The notes beneath the pieces are model-generated. The model was not told where the DNA came from. It saw only the letters and a list, made by a program, of their open reading frames with translations, and searched no databases. Below, in pieces: positions 6,518-14,713 of a DNA stretch of 15,393 nucleotides. Origin of the DNA: Oscillospiraceae bacterium (GTDB lineage Bacteria > Bacillota_A > Clostridia > Oscillospirales > WRJC01); assembly GCA_009782405.1 (NCBI GenBank), contig WRJC01000068.1, positions 1-15,393 of the forward strand, read 5' to 3'. Each line of letters opens with the position of its first letter. The first letter of the stretch is position 1. A program made the translations under genes and the position numbers.

Positions 6518-8077
6518 TTAATCATCCATCGCTTCGAATTGAGTTACCACTTTTTCTATGGCTTTTTCCATCGAGCCGATCTTTTTATCGTAAAACGATA
6601 CTATGTTCCTGTCCTCTTTGCTGGCTATGCCGTTGAAATCGGAGAACACGCCCCCGAAACTGTAGACTCCCCCTATATCGTATATCTGGGTCGTGAATAT
6701 GATGTCGAGCATTTCGCTCGATTCCTCGTCCCTTGCGAATTTTCTGTTGAGCACTATGTCGTAATAGGCGGGCTGGAGCGTGTATTTGCTCTCTGCGGAA
6801 AGCGCCTCCAAAATCACGCTCGTGCGCTCCGGGTCGCCCGTGGTTTTGGGCACTCCGAGCATGACCCCGGTGTACGGATTTACCAGGCTGCGGTAATTAG
6901 GCTGGGCTTCGTCGTATTTGGGCATGGGAAGTATGCCGAAGTTCGAGTCCATTCCCCTGAAGGCTTCGACCACCCTCATCCTTATCCACATGAAAAGCGC
7001 CCTGTTTTCCATGAATGTGTCGTAGTACGCATTCATCCAAACCGCATTGCCCGACCCCGCGTCCACCGACTGGACATTGAAAACCCCGGGGTTTGTGTCT
7101 TTGTATATGAGATCCATTGCTTTGCTCAAAACGGCGAGGTTCTTTTCGCTGGCAAAGCACATATAGGGCATATCGCCCTCTTTTTTGTCGGCGAAGAGCC
7201 CGCCGCCCGCCACCAGCATGGCCTGGAGCGTGTCGTTGAATATTATCATCGAAAACCTGTCGTCGGCGTATTTGAGCGCACCGTCGCCGTTTAAGTCCGC
7301 TTCGGCGTTTTTGGTCATCTCGATCATTTTGTCGAAAGTCCATTTGCCCTCTTTGACCGAATTGTAGGGCAGCTCCATGCCAAGGTCCGCCATTAGGTCT
7401 TTGTTGAATATTATGGCGTTGGTGGCCTCGTTGTCGAGTATCAGCAGATCCCCGGCCAAAAGATACTGCTTGTTTACCACGGACATGGCGTTGACCCCCG
7501 GGTCCCACCACGGCTTTTCGAGGTCTATGTACGGCAGGTTTGAGACCTCCATAAGCAGGTTTCCGGTCACAACTCCCGGAACGTTGTTGTTGAAAATCAT
7601 GACTGCGTCGTAGGTATCGTCACCCGCGTTGACTACCTTTTTCAATGTGGCGTTTTCCGCAGTGTCGGCCACCATGGCTATTTCTATCCCGTATTTGGCT
7701 TTTATCACGGAATTTCTCTGGTAGACCGCGTCGTTTATCGGCTCGCTGTTTTGCACTTCCGCGCCGTCCTGCATTTCCGCCACGAGTTCCCTCGCTTCCT
7801 CGCCCACCCAGTCCCAGCCCGAAGTCCCCTCTTTATGGGCCAAAAAAGTGAAGGTGTATCCGCCGTAATCGACCTCGGGCAGTTCCGGAAGCATTTTTTC
7901 TTCCTTTGCCTCGCCTTCATCTTCCAATTGTTGCTCCAAACCGGCCTCGGATTTTCCGGCGCCGTCTTCGCCTGACGAATTCGGTTCGCCCCCGCAGGAA
8001 ACAAAGACGAGCGAAACAAGCGCGGCAGCCAAAAAGAAGGCTATGCGCCGGGTCATATCGATATTTTTGCTTTTCAT
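6518..8077 (-). CDS. Extracellular solute-binding lipoprotein (ABC sugar uptake)
   Basis: This 519-residue lipoprotein would capture a sugar or oligosaccharide outside the membrane. The N-terminus has a basic start, a hydrophobic core and FVSC with lipidated C28, followed by an acidic, flexible linker (about 30-60). The mature part has family-1-like features: YGGYTFTFLA, NDAVYQRN, YDAVMIFNNN, the W-W-DP motif (190-193) and a late YxxVxNRKFARDEES segment. DLNGDG (261-266) looks like a calcium-binding loop common in such proteins. AGGAG lies 10 nt before the ATG. It heads the operon with the GH51 gene, which suggests arabinose-containing oligosaccharides as ligand. The transmembrane permeases and ATPase that must partner with it are not in the window. 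Confidence 0.9.
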   Translation of the reverse strand: MKSKNIDMTRRIAFFLAAALVSLVFVSCGGEPNSSGEDGAGKSEAGLEQQLEDEGEAKEEKMLPELPEVDYGGYTFTFLAHKEGTSGWDWVGEEARELVAEMQDGAEVQNSEPINDAVYQRNSVIKAKYGIEIAMVADTAENATLKKVVNAGDDTYDAVMIFNNNVPGVVTGNLLMEVSNLPYIDLEKPWWDPGVNAMSVVNKQYLLAGDLLILDNEATNAIIFNKDLMADLGMELPYNSVKEGKWTFDKMIEMTKNAEADLNGDGALKYADDRFSMIIFNDTLQAMLVAGGGLFADKKEGDMPYMCFASEKNLAVLSKAMDLIYKDTNPGVFNVQSVDAGSGNAVWMNAYYDTFMENRALFMWIRMRVVEAFRGMDSNFGILPMPKYDEAQPNYRSLVNPYTGVMLGVPKTTGDPERTSVILEALSAESKYTLQPAYYDIVLNRKFARDEESSEMLDIIFTTQIYDIGGVYSFGGVFSDFNGIASKEDRNIVSFYDKKIGSMEKAIEKVVTQFEAMDD

Positions 8078-8115
8078 AAAATATCCACTCCTGAATTTTT
8101 ATATATTTACCTATT

Positions 8116-8144
8116 ATTCTATTTTCATTTTTGGAATATATCAA
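8116..8144 (-). promoter_or_regulatory. Promoter of the lipoprotein-GH51-kinase operon
   Basis: On the minus strand, TTGATA (8139-8144), 17 bp and TAGAAT (8116-8121), each one mismatch from consensus. The predicted leader is about 30 nt. No convincing operator palindrome was seen. Confidence 0.7.
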
Positions 8145-8237
8145 GCACATATTGTAAAATTTTTGTGTAGTTTGTTGGCAACATCATACTTATGTGTTAT
8201 AAACGCGAATATTAATTTTTTTATATTTGTTTTTATG

Positions 8238-8258
8238 CTGAAGATAGTTCCAAAGTAA
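8238..8258 (+). pseudogene. Seven-codon relic of a higA 3' end (copy C)
   Basis: The codons L-K-I-V-P-K-stop match the last codons of intact HigA (L-T-I-V-P-K-stop), with 12 identical nucleotides in a row (GATAGTTCCAAA). The match continues into the same type of terminator. Nothing upstream resembles HigA. It is probably the oldest of three copies of this gene end; by itself the match is short. Confidence 0.6.
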
Positions 8259-8283
8259 AAAGGCCGGCGTTTGCCGGCTTTTT
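8257..8283. terminator. Bidirectional terminator, copy C
   Basis: GCCGGC (8263-8268) and GCCGGC (8273-8278) pair around a GTTT loop, flanked by A-tract and T-tract. It closes the higA relic on the plus strand and the yoeB transcript, whose stop is 25 nt away, on the minus strand. It has the same design as the terminators at 9022 and 9821. Confidence 0.88.
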
Positions 8284-8307
8284 CCGTTTCATTCTATGTT
8301 TTGTCAA

Positions 8308-8571
8308 TTACTTGTCGTCATAATGACCTTTGCATTGTGCTATTTCAACATTGCCGTTTTTCAGACGATAGACAATTCTGTTCTTTTCATCTATCTGGCG
8401 CGACCACCAACCAGATAAATCATCGCGCAGCGGTTCGGGCTTGCCAATTCCCGTATATTCGCTGCGCTCAATATCGGCAATAAGTTGATTGACTTTCCGT
8501 AATGTCTTTTTGTCTTGCGTCTGCCAATACAGATAATCGTCCCAGCCTCTGTCTGTCCATAATTTTTTCAT
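8308..8571 (-). CDS. yoeB: YoeB/Txe-family mRNA interferase toxin
   Basis: An 87-residue type II toxin that cleaves mRNA at the ribosome. It aligns almost without gaps to E. coli YoeB: WDDYLYW (10-16), GKPEPL (43-48), LSGWWSRQI, and the final GHY. The catalytic residues keep the E. coli numbering: E46, R65, H83 and Y84, so the enzyme looks intact. The gene starts 3 nt after the antitoxin stop, indicating translational coupling. Its transcript would end at the hairpin at 8257-8283. The antitoxin gene, normally translated first, is upstream. Identification is very secure. Confidence 0.96.
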   Translation of the reverse strand: MKKLWTDRGWDDYLYWQTQDKKTLRKVNQLIADIERSEYTGIGKPEPLRDDLSGWWSRQIDEKNRIVYRLKNGNVEIAQCKGHYDDK

Positions 8572-8574
8572 CGG

Positions 8575-8823
8575 CTATGCCTCTATCAATTCGTGTTCGG
8601 TCAGTTTTCCCGCGTCGGCGTCGCGGATTGATTCTCTCAGGGCTGTCATGTTATTTTCGCCGTAAAACGGGTCTATGCTCAAATCAAACGGTATACCGCG
8701 CTGACGGACGGCAGCCTTGACGAATATGGTAAAAGCCGTCGTCATAGTTAGCCCTAACTCATCGAACAGGGTGTCCGCCTTTTTTTTCAAATCATCATCA
8801 ATACGTATATTGACTTGCGCCAT
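8575..8823 (-). CDS. relB: RelB/DinJ-family antitoxin
   Basis: This 82-residue antitoxin has an N-terminal ribbon-helix-helix (AQVNIRIDDDLKKKADTLF, then GLTMTTAFTIFVKAAV), the RelB/DinJ signature, for DNA binding and dimerisation. The C-terminal half (from about 46, IDPFYGENN...) would wrap the toxin. The start is ATG 8823: GGAGG lies 7 nt before it. An upstream ATG at 8865 is rejected because it falls between the -35 and -10 boxes. YoeB in E. coli is paired with a Phd/YefM-type antitoxin; here it is paired with a RelB/DinJ type, a combination also known in Firmicutes. The complex probably represses its own promoter. Confidence 0.94.
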   Translation of the reverse strand: MAQVNIRIDDDLKKKADTLFDELGLTMTTAFTIFVKAAVRQRGIPFDLSIDPFYGENNMTALRESIRDADAGKLTEHELIEA

Positions 8824-8844
8824 GTTATCGCCTCCTATATTGCG

Positions 8845-8876
8845 TTGTATATCATTATATAGCATTTCCTATACAA
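8845..8876. promoter_or_regulatory. Inverted repeat flanking the relB -10 box (probable operator)
   Basis: TTGTATA (8845-8851) and TATACAA (8870-8876) are perfect 7-bp arms 18 bp apart, placed on either side of the -10 element. Their position suits autorepression by the RelB-YoeB complex. This is inferred from position and symmetry only. Confidence 0.5.
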
Positions 8877-8882
8877 AGTCAA
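8854..8882 (-). promoter_or_regulatory. Promoter of relB-yoeB
   Basis: On the minus strand, TTGACT (8877-8882), 17 bp and TATAAT (8854-8859). Predicted start is near 8847, about 24 nt before the relB ATG. Confidence 0.88.
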
Positions 8883-8910
8883 TATACACGAAAAAAAATT
8901 TACATTTGAA

Positions 8911-9021
8911 AAACAGGCCAATATTGCGCGTCTTGAAAATTCGACGGTCACGCCGAAAATAGACACTCTGATAAAAGTGTTAGAGCCGTTGGGATATACT
9001 TTGACGATAGTTCCAAAATAG
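8911..9021 (+). pseudogene. Truncated higA copy (36 C-terminal codons, copy A)
   Basis: This encodes KQANIARLENS through TLTIVPK-stop, identical in protein to residues 54-89 of the intact HigA 799 bp downstream. The single nucleotide difference in this span (T8967 versus G9766) is synonymous. The first half of the helix-turn-helix, the rest of HigA and any higB are missing, replaced on the left by the relB-yoeB promoter region. No start codon or ribosome site serves it. Confidence 0.93.
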
Positions 9022-9049
9022 AAAAAGGCCGGCAAACGCCGGCCTTTTT
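9022..9049 (+). terminator. Intrinsic terminator, copy A
   Basis: GGCCGGC (9027-9033), AAAC loop and GCCGGCC (9038-9044), with A5 before and T5 after. It now ends no intact gene but insulates the higBA promoter downstream. Confidence 0.92.
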
Positions 9050-9111
9050 CATTTTCGCGGCGTTCGGCTTTTGATAAATTAACTTTTTATATTTATCTGC
9101 GCTGAAAATGC

Positions 9112-9140
9112 TTGACAAAATATATCAAGTATGATATATT
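9112..9140 (+). promoter_or_regulatory. Promoter of higBA
   Basis: TTGACA (9112-9117), 17 bp and TATATT (9135-9140). Predicted start is about 9147, so the ATG at 9131 lies upstream of the transcript. Confidence 0.88.
9119..9140. promoter_or_regulatory. HigA operator palindrome
   Basis: AATATATCA (9119-9127) and TGATATATT (9132-9140) are perfect 9-bp inverted arms around AGTA. They fill the spacer and -10 box of the higBA promoter. Binding by HigA or HigBA is inferred from the autoregulation usual in this family. Confidence 0.75.
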
Positions 9141-9160
9141 ATATAGGGGTGATAATAAAA

Positions 9161-9532
9161 TTGTTTGAAGTTGAATTTTATGATGACAAGGACGGAAACG
9201 AACCGATAAAAGATTTTATATTGGAATTGGAAGAACGGGGAAAAACCAGCAAAGCGGACAGAAATAGGGCGGATAAAATATATAGATATATCCGCGTGTT
9301 GGAAAAATCGGGAACAAGGGCGGGTTTGCCTTATGTCAAGCACATAGACGGTGACATATGGGAATTACGCCCGAACAGCGACAGAGTGTTTTTCTTTTTC
9401 TGGGCGGATAATACTTTTATTTTGGTACATCATTTTTTAAAGAAAACGCAAAAAACCCCGAAAAGTGAAATAAAACAGGCGGAACGGAATATGACGGATT
9501 ATTTAAAGCGACACCCCCGCAAAAATAAATAA
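9161..9532 (+). CDS. higB: HigB/RelE-like toxin (phage Gp49-type)
   Basis: This 123-residue toxin of the RelE/HigB superfamily is predicted to be a ribosome-dependent mRNA endonuclease. MFEVEFYDDKDGNEPIKDF at the start, then HIDGDIWELRP (61-71), DRVFFFFW, and ILVHHFLKKTQKTP-x2-EI-x2-A (87-107) are the conserved blocks of the Gp49-like HigB family. The start is the TTG at 9161: AGGGGTGAT (9145-9153) pairs with 16S rRNA at 7-nt spacing, while the ATG at 9131 is inside the -10 box. The toxin precedes its antitoxin, the usual higBA order, with 18 nt between. The rare TTG start may keep toxin output low. Confidence 0.93.
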   Translation: MFEVEFYDDKDGNEPIKDFILELEERGKTSKADRNRADKIYRYIRVLEKSGTRAGLPYVKHIDGDIWELRPNSDRVFFFFWADNTFILVHHFLKKTQKTPKSEIKQAERNMTDYLKRHPRKNK

Positions 9533-9550
9533 TTGATAGGAGGGCAGGGC

Positions 9551-9820
9551 ATGGGAACAAAATTTAGCGATTTATGGAACGACCCGAATTTTATAACTCC
9601 CGAACGCAAAACCAAAATAGATTTAGAGGCTGATTTGATAGTAAAGCTGATTGAGGCAAGGGAGCAAAAAGGGATAACGCAAAAACAGCTTGCGGAAATG
9701 GCGGGTTTGAAACAGGCCAATATTGCGCGTCTTGAAAATTCGACGGTCACGCCGAAAATAGACACGCTGATAAAAGTGTTAGAGCCGTTGGGATATACTT
9801 TGACGATAGTTCCAAAATAG
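9551..9820 (+). CDS. higA: HigA-type XRE-family antitoxin
   Basis: This 89-residue antitoxin neutralises HigB and represses the operon. The helix-turn-helix (about 42-61: ITQKQLAEMAGLKQANIARL) is of the Cro/XRE type, followed by the LENSTVTPKIDTLIKVLEPLGY block. The N-terminal FSDLWNDPNF is typical of HigA partners of Gp49-like toxins. The start is ATG 9551, with GGAGGG 6 nt upstream; the earlier TTG at 9533 overlaps that site. The last 36 codons and the terminator are duplicated at 8911-9054. Confidence 0.94.
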   Translation: MGTKFSDLWNDPNFITPERKTKIDLEADLIVKLIEAREQKGITQKQLAEMAGLKQANIARLENSTVTPKIDTLIKVLEPLGYTLTIVPK

Positions 9821-9853
9821 AAAAAGGTCGGCAAACGCCGGCCTTTTTCATTT
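9710..9853 (+). repeat. 144-bp direct repeat, right copy
   Basis: This is the right-hand partner of 8911-9054. It comprises codons 54-89 of intact higA, its stop and terminator. Similarity ends abruptly on both sides. Confidence 0.96.
9821..9848. terminator. Bidirectional terminator between higA and gapA
   Basis: GGTCGGC (9826-9832) pairs with GCCGGCC (9837-9843) through one G-U wobble, with A5 before and T5 after. It lies between the convergent stops of higA (9820) and gapA (9858) and can serve both. Confidence 0.92.
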
Positions 9854-9857
9854 CATT

Positions 9858-10922
<1,065 letters not shown>

Positions 10923-10951
10923 TTAAATTTTTGACAATCTCTCCTGATGAC

Positions 10952-10981
10952 ATTTTACCATAAATCGCCGCTTTTTGTCAA
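10952..10981 (-). promoter_or_regulatory. Promoter of gapA
   Basis: On the minus strand, TTGACA (10976-10981), 18 bp and TAAAAT (10952-10957) with an extended -10 TGG. The leader is about 75 nt and very AT-rich. No hairpin of note was found in it. Confidence 0.75.
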
Positions 10982-11037
10982 TATATTTTTTACCCCCCGC
11001 AAAATGTTTACATATCGGACACAATTTTTCGGTTCTT

Positions 11038-11802
11038 TCAATGCATATTGAAGCATCGCATCGCATTTTCGCCCGTTTTTGATATGACTTCTTCGGTTCC
11101 GATATTTTTCAGCTCGGCGACCGCTTTGGCTATCAGGGGCAGATAGCCCGAATCGTTGCGGCGGCCCCTGTATGGGTGAGGGGCGAGATACGGGCAATCG
11201 GTTTCAAGCAGGATGCATTCGAGCGGGAGCTCTTTTACCGCCTCGCGGCAGGATTTGGCGCCGGAAAATGTGGCAATCCCCCCAAAGGATGCCATATAGC
11301 CAAGTTCCAAAAGCTCGCGGGCCATATCCAAATCCCCCGAATAGCAATGGAAAACCCCTTTCACCGCGCCCTTGTATCTTCTCGCCATTTCCAGGCATTC
11401 GCCGTGCGCCTCGCGGTCGTGTATGACCACCGGATACTTCGTCTCGGCGGCGAATTCCATTTGTTTTTCGAACCAATGCATCTGCGATTCCCTGTCCGAA
11501 AAATCGTAATGAAAATCGAGCCCGATTTCGCCGATTGCCAGCGCCTTTTCGTGTTTTAGCAAATCGGCGAGGATATCCAGCGCATTTTCGGGCGCTTTGG
11601 CGGCTCCGTGAGGGTGGATGCCTACGCTCGCATAGACAAAATCGTATTTTTTCGCAAGTTCGATGCTCGCTTTTGAGCTTCCTATGTCCGCGCCGCTGTT
11701 TATGACGCGCTCCACTCCGGTTTGCCCGACCGCTTCTATCGTTTCATTTCTGTCGCCGTCATATCGCGCGTCGTCGTAATGCGCGTGAACGTCTATGAGC
11801 AT
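11038..11802 (-). CDS. tatD: TatD-family metal-dependent hydrolase/DNase
   Basis: This 254-residue amidohydrolase-fold enzyme has 3'-5' exonuclease or related phosphoesterase activity in the family and may act in DNA quality control. The metal ligands are all present: H6 and H8 (DVHAH), E92 (GEIGLDFHY), H128 (PVVIHDR), H152 (GVFHCYSG) and D202 (LETDCPYLAP). Length equals the family norm. Start ATG 11802 is preceded by GAAGGAAAG about 10 nt away; the upstream ATG at 11844 would add a hydrophilic extension before the universal first beta strand. It is transcribed from its own promoter. No clear terminator is seen before gapA. Confidence 0.96.
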   Translation of the reverse strand: MLIDVHAHYDDARYDGDRNETIEAVGQTGVERVINSGADIGSSKASIELAKKYDFVYASVGIHPHGAAKAPENALDILADLLKHEKALAIGEIGLDFHYDFSDRESQMHWFEKQMEFAAETKYPVVIHDREAHGECLEMARRYKGAVKGVFHCYSGDLDMARELLELGYMASFGGIATFSGAKSCREAVKELPLECILLETDCPYLAPHPYRGRRNDSGYLPLIAKAVAELKNIGTEEVISKTGENAMRCFNMH

Positions 11803-11850
11803 GATTTTTTGCTTTCCTTCGGTTTGTTTTTGTGTTTTGCACATATCCCT

Positions 11851-11879
11851 ATGATAGCAAAATATAATAAAAAAGTCAA
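11851..11879 (-). promoter_or_regulatory. Promoter of tatD
   Basis: On the minus strand, TTGACT (11874-11879), 17 bp and TATCAT (11851-11856). It gives a leader of about 40 nt to ATG 11802. Confidence 0.75.
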
Positions 11880-11886
11880 GGGGATT

Positions 11887-11916
11887 TTGGCCGAATGTTT
11901 AAATTGAGTTTATATT
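11887..11916 (+). promoter_or_regulatory. Possible promoter of the ABC transporter gene
   Basis: TTGGCC (11887-11892), 18 bp and TATATT (11911-11916). The -35 is weak, and alternative -10 sequences lie at 11924-11935. A promoter is expected here because the divergent tatD promoter is adjacent. Confidence 0.35.
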
Positions 11917-11968
11917 GCCCCCTTATAGTTATACCATGAACAATCATACAAAGGGAGATTAACCACTG

Positions 11969-14698
11969 ATGCTTTCACTCAAAAACATCGTAAAAAATTA
12001 CATCATCGGCGACAACACCATCAAGGCGCTGCGGGGCGTGAACCTGGAATTCCGGAAAAGCGAGTTCGTCTCGATACTGGGGCCCTCCGGCTGTGGAAAG
12101 ACCACGCTGCTCAACATCATCGGCGGGCTCGACAGGTACACGAGCGGAGACTTGGCCGTGAACGGGGTTTCGACAAAGGAATTCAAGGACCGCAACTGGG
12201 ACGCGTACAGGAACCGCTCGATCGGGTTCGTGTTCCAGACATATAACCTGATCCCCCACCAGACGGTGCTTTCAAACGTCGAGCTCGCCATGACGCTTTC
12301 CGGCGTATCCAAGTCGCAGCGCAGGCAGCACGCCATCGAAGTGCTGGGGAAAGTGGGGCTTGAAGACCAGGTGAACAAAAAGCCGAACCAGCTCTCGGGC
12401 GGCCAGATGCAGAGGGTGGCGATCGCCAGGGCGCTTGTGAACAATCCCGAGATCGTGCTTGCCGACGAGCCCACCGGGGCTCTCGATTCGGGGACCAGCA
12501 CCCAGATCATGGAGATCATGAAGGAGATCGCGAAAGATCGGCTCGTGGTCATGGTCACGCACAACCCCGAGATAGCGGAAAAATATTCGACGAGGATCAT
12601 AAAGCTGCTCGACGGGGCGGTCATAAGCGACTCCAACCCATATTCCGAAAACGAACTGGAAATCGAACCCCCCGAAAAATCCAGGCAAAAAGGCAAAAAG
12701 TCGGCAAAAAACGCAAAGCCGCCAAAAATCGCCATGTCGTTTTTCACCGCGCTGGCGCTCAGCCTAAACAACCTGCTGACCAAAAAAGCGAGGACATTTC
12801 TGACCGCGTTCGCAGGCAGCATAGGGATCATCGGCATAGCGCTGATTCTGTCGCTGCAAAACGGGGTCCAGCTGTACATCGACAGCGTGGAAGCGGACAC
12901 CCTTTCGAGCTATCCGGTCACCATCCAGCAAGTTTCGATGGATTTGAGCAGCGTGCTCGGGGTCTCGATGGGGATCCATGACCGAAAGCCCGAGGAGCTG
13001 ACCGGGCGCGAACCGGACAGGATATATTCATACGACGTGATGGTGGATGTGATCAACTCGATGACCGCCAGCGTCAACAGAAACGACCTCAAGAATTTCA
13101 AAGAATTTTTGGACAGCGAAAAAGAAGTTTTGGACAAACTGACAAAAGATATAAAGTACGGCTATTCGACCACGATGAACATATACAAATCGGACACTTC
13201 CGAAGGCAATCTCGTGGAATGGCAGATAAATCCCAGCACTTTGCTCAATTCGCTGAATATGAGGGGCATGGCGGGTGGAGGCATGGGCGGCATGGGCGGC
13301 ATGCGCGGGCTGGATGTATGGCAGGAGCTTTTGGACGACGACGATATTTTGGATGCGCAGTTTGAGGTCATAGCCGGGAGAATGCCCCAAAATTACGACG
13401 AAGTCATTTTGGTGGTCAGCGAAAGCAACGAGGTCACCGATTTCACGCTGTATACTCTCGGCCTGAAAGACCGGGCAGACCTATACGGAATCTGGAGAAA
13501 CGGCTCCGATGACGAAGAGGAAACGGAAAAAGCCGATGAGGAGCCGCTCTCATTTTCTTTCGACGAACTGCTTTCAGTCTCCTTTAAACTCGTGCTGAAT
13601 TCCGATTTCTTCGAAAAAGACGGCGATATTTGGGCAAACAAAAGCGAAAACGAGCTCTACATGAGAAGCGTGATAGAAAAAGCCGAGGAAATAAAAGTGG
13701 TCGGAATAGTCCGCCCTGCGGAAAACACCATAGCCGGCGGCGGCAACGGGGCGGGATACATAGGGTACACCAAAGCTCTCATGACGCAGCTGGTCGAAAA
13801 GGTAAACGCGAGCCAGGCGGCGATAGAGCAAAAGGCGCGCCCCGAAACCGACATATTCACAAACAAACCTTTCAAACCCGAGGAAGATGAAGACGGTTCC
13901 GGCGGCGAAACGGAAATGGCGCTCACGCCGGAAGAGATAGCGGCTTTCGACATCAGCGTGCTGCCCGACGAATACCAGCAGTACTGGGACAGCGGGTATA
14001 TAACCGACGAGCAGAAAGCCGAAATAATTTTGGAGTATATGACAGGCGAGGACGCCGAAAACCCGTACTCGACTTCGAGCTATGAGAGAAACCTCCGCGC
14101 GCTGGGCGTTTCCGATATCAGCGACCCGAACAGCATCTCGATATACCCGGCGGACTTCGCCGCAAAAGACGAGATCATAAAAATAATAGACGATTTCAAC
14201 AAAAGGATGTCGGACGGCGGCGACGACGACAAAGTGATACAATACACGGATTTCGTGGGGCTGATGATGTCGTCGGTCAGCAATATAATCAACACGATAA
14301 GCATAGTCTTGATAGCCTTCGTCTCGATCGCGCTCGTGGTGTCTTCGATCATGATAGGGATCATCACGTACATATCGGTGCTCGAGCGCACAAAGGAAAT
14401 CGGCATACTCAGGAGCATCGGCGCATCGAAAGGCGACATATCGAGGGTGTTCAACGCGGAGACTTTGATCGTGGGCCTGTCCGCGGGGCTCATCGGCATA
14501 CTTGTGACCGTGCTTTTGTGCATTCCGGCGAACATGATAATCAAGGCGATAACGGACATATCCAATGTGGCGGCGCTGCCGGTGTTCGGCGGTGTCGGGC
14601 TCGTGATAATAAGCATGGTTTTGACGCTCATCGCGGGATTCATACCATCGAAAATCGCCGCGAAAAAAGACCCTGTGGTGGCGCTCAGGACGGAGTGA
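11969..14698 (+). CDS. MacB/FtsX-type ABC transporter, ATPase-permease fusion
   Basis: This 909-residue membrane protein joins an ATPase (1-225) to a FtsX-like permease. ATPase motifs: Walker A GPSGCGKTT (38-46), Q90, signature LSGGQ (142-146), Walker B VLADEP (163-168), H198. A basic, Lys-rich linker (about 235-255) leads to TM1 (about 276-296). A large extracellular domain (about 300-765) follows, then three TM helices (about 771-800, 831-851, 873-893). LERTKEIGILRSIGAS after TM2 is the FtsX family signature. The topology fits MacB-like mechanotransmission transporters, which drive export or release of peptides, lipids or envelope factors rather than ordinary import. The extracellular domain has a Gly/Met-rich stretch (431-447) and two acidic segments (about 513-525 and 638-650). 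AAGGGAG lies 11 nt before the ATG. No two-component system or partner permease is adjacent, so the substrate is unknown. Confidence 0.92.
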   Translation: MLSLKNIVKNYIIGDNTIKALRGVNLEFRKSEFVSILGPSGCGKTTLLNIIGGLDRYTSGDLAVNGVSTKEFKDRNWDAYRNRSIGFVFQTYNLIPHQTVLSNVELAMTLSGVSKSQRRQHAIEVLGKVGLEDQVNKKPNQLSGGQMQRVAIARALVNNPEIVLADEPTGALDSGTSTQIMEIMKEIAKDRLVVMVTHNPEIAEKYSTRIIKLLDGAVISDSNPYSENELEIEPPEKSRQKGKKSAKNAKPPKIAMSFFTALALSLNNLLTKKARTFLTAFAGSIGIIGIALILSLQNGVQLYIDSVEADTLSSYPVTIQQVSMDLSSVLGVSMGIHDRKPEELTGREPDRIYSYDVMVDVINSMTASVNRNDLKNFKEFLDSEKEVLDKLTKDIKYGYSTTMNIYKSDTSEGNLVEWQINPSTLLNSLNMRGMAGGGMGGMGGMRGLDVWQELLDDDDILDAQFEVIAGRMPQNYDEVILVVSESNEVTDFTLYTLGLKDRADLYGIWRNGSDDEEETEKADEEPLSFSFDELLSVSFKLVLNSDFFEKDGDIWANKSENELYMRSVIEKAEEIKVVGIVRPAENTIAGGGNGAGYIGYTKALMTQLVEKVNASQAAIEQKARPETDIFTNKPFKPEEDEDGSGGETEMALTPEEIAAFDISVLPDEYQQYWDSGYITDEQKAEIILEYMTGEDAENPYSTSSYERNLRALGVSDISDPNSISIYPADFAAKDEIIKIIDDFNKRMSDGGDDDKVIQYTDFVGLMMSSVSNIINTISIVLIAFVSIALVVSSIMIGIITYISVLERTKEIGILRSIGASKGDISRVFNAETLIVGLSAGLIGILVTVLLCIPANMIIKAITDISNVAALPVFGGVGLVIISMVLTLIAGFIPSKIAAKKDPVVALRTE

Positions 14699-14713
14699 CG
14701 AAAAGAAAATAAA

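Larger units (their letters stand above)
8911..9054 (+). repeat. 144-bp direct repeat, left copy
   Basis: Matches 9710-9853 at 142 of 144 positions in the same orientation (differences at 8967 and 9029). It covers a higA 3' end and its terminator. Confidence 0.96.

Noticed and set aside
9131..9160. ATG 9131 as the higB start
   Set aside because: It lies in the operator and -10 region, upstream of the predicted transcript start; TTG 9161 has the ribosome site and matches the family N-terminus.
8257..9848. The three GCCGGC hairpins as integron attC sites or a CRISPR array
   Set aside because: Spacing is hundreds of bases with genes between, each has terminator A/T tracts, and no integrase or Cas gene is present.
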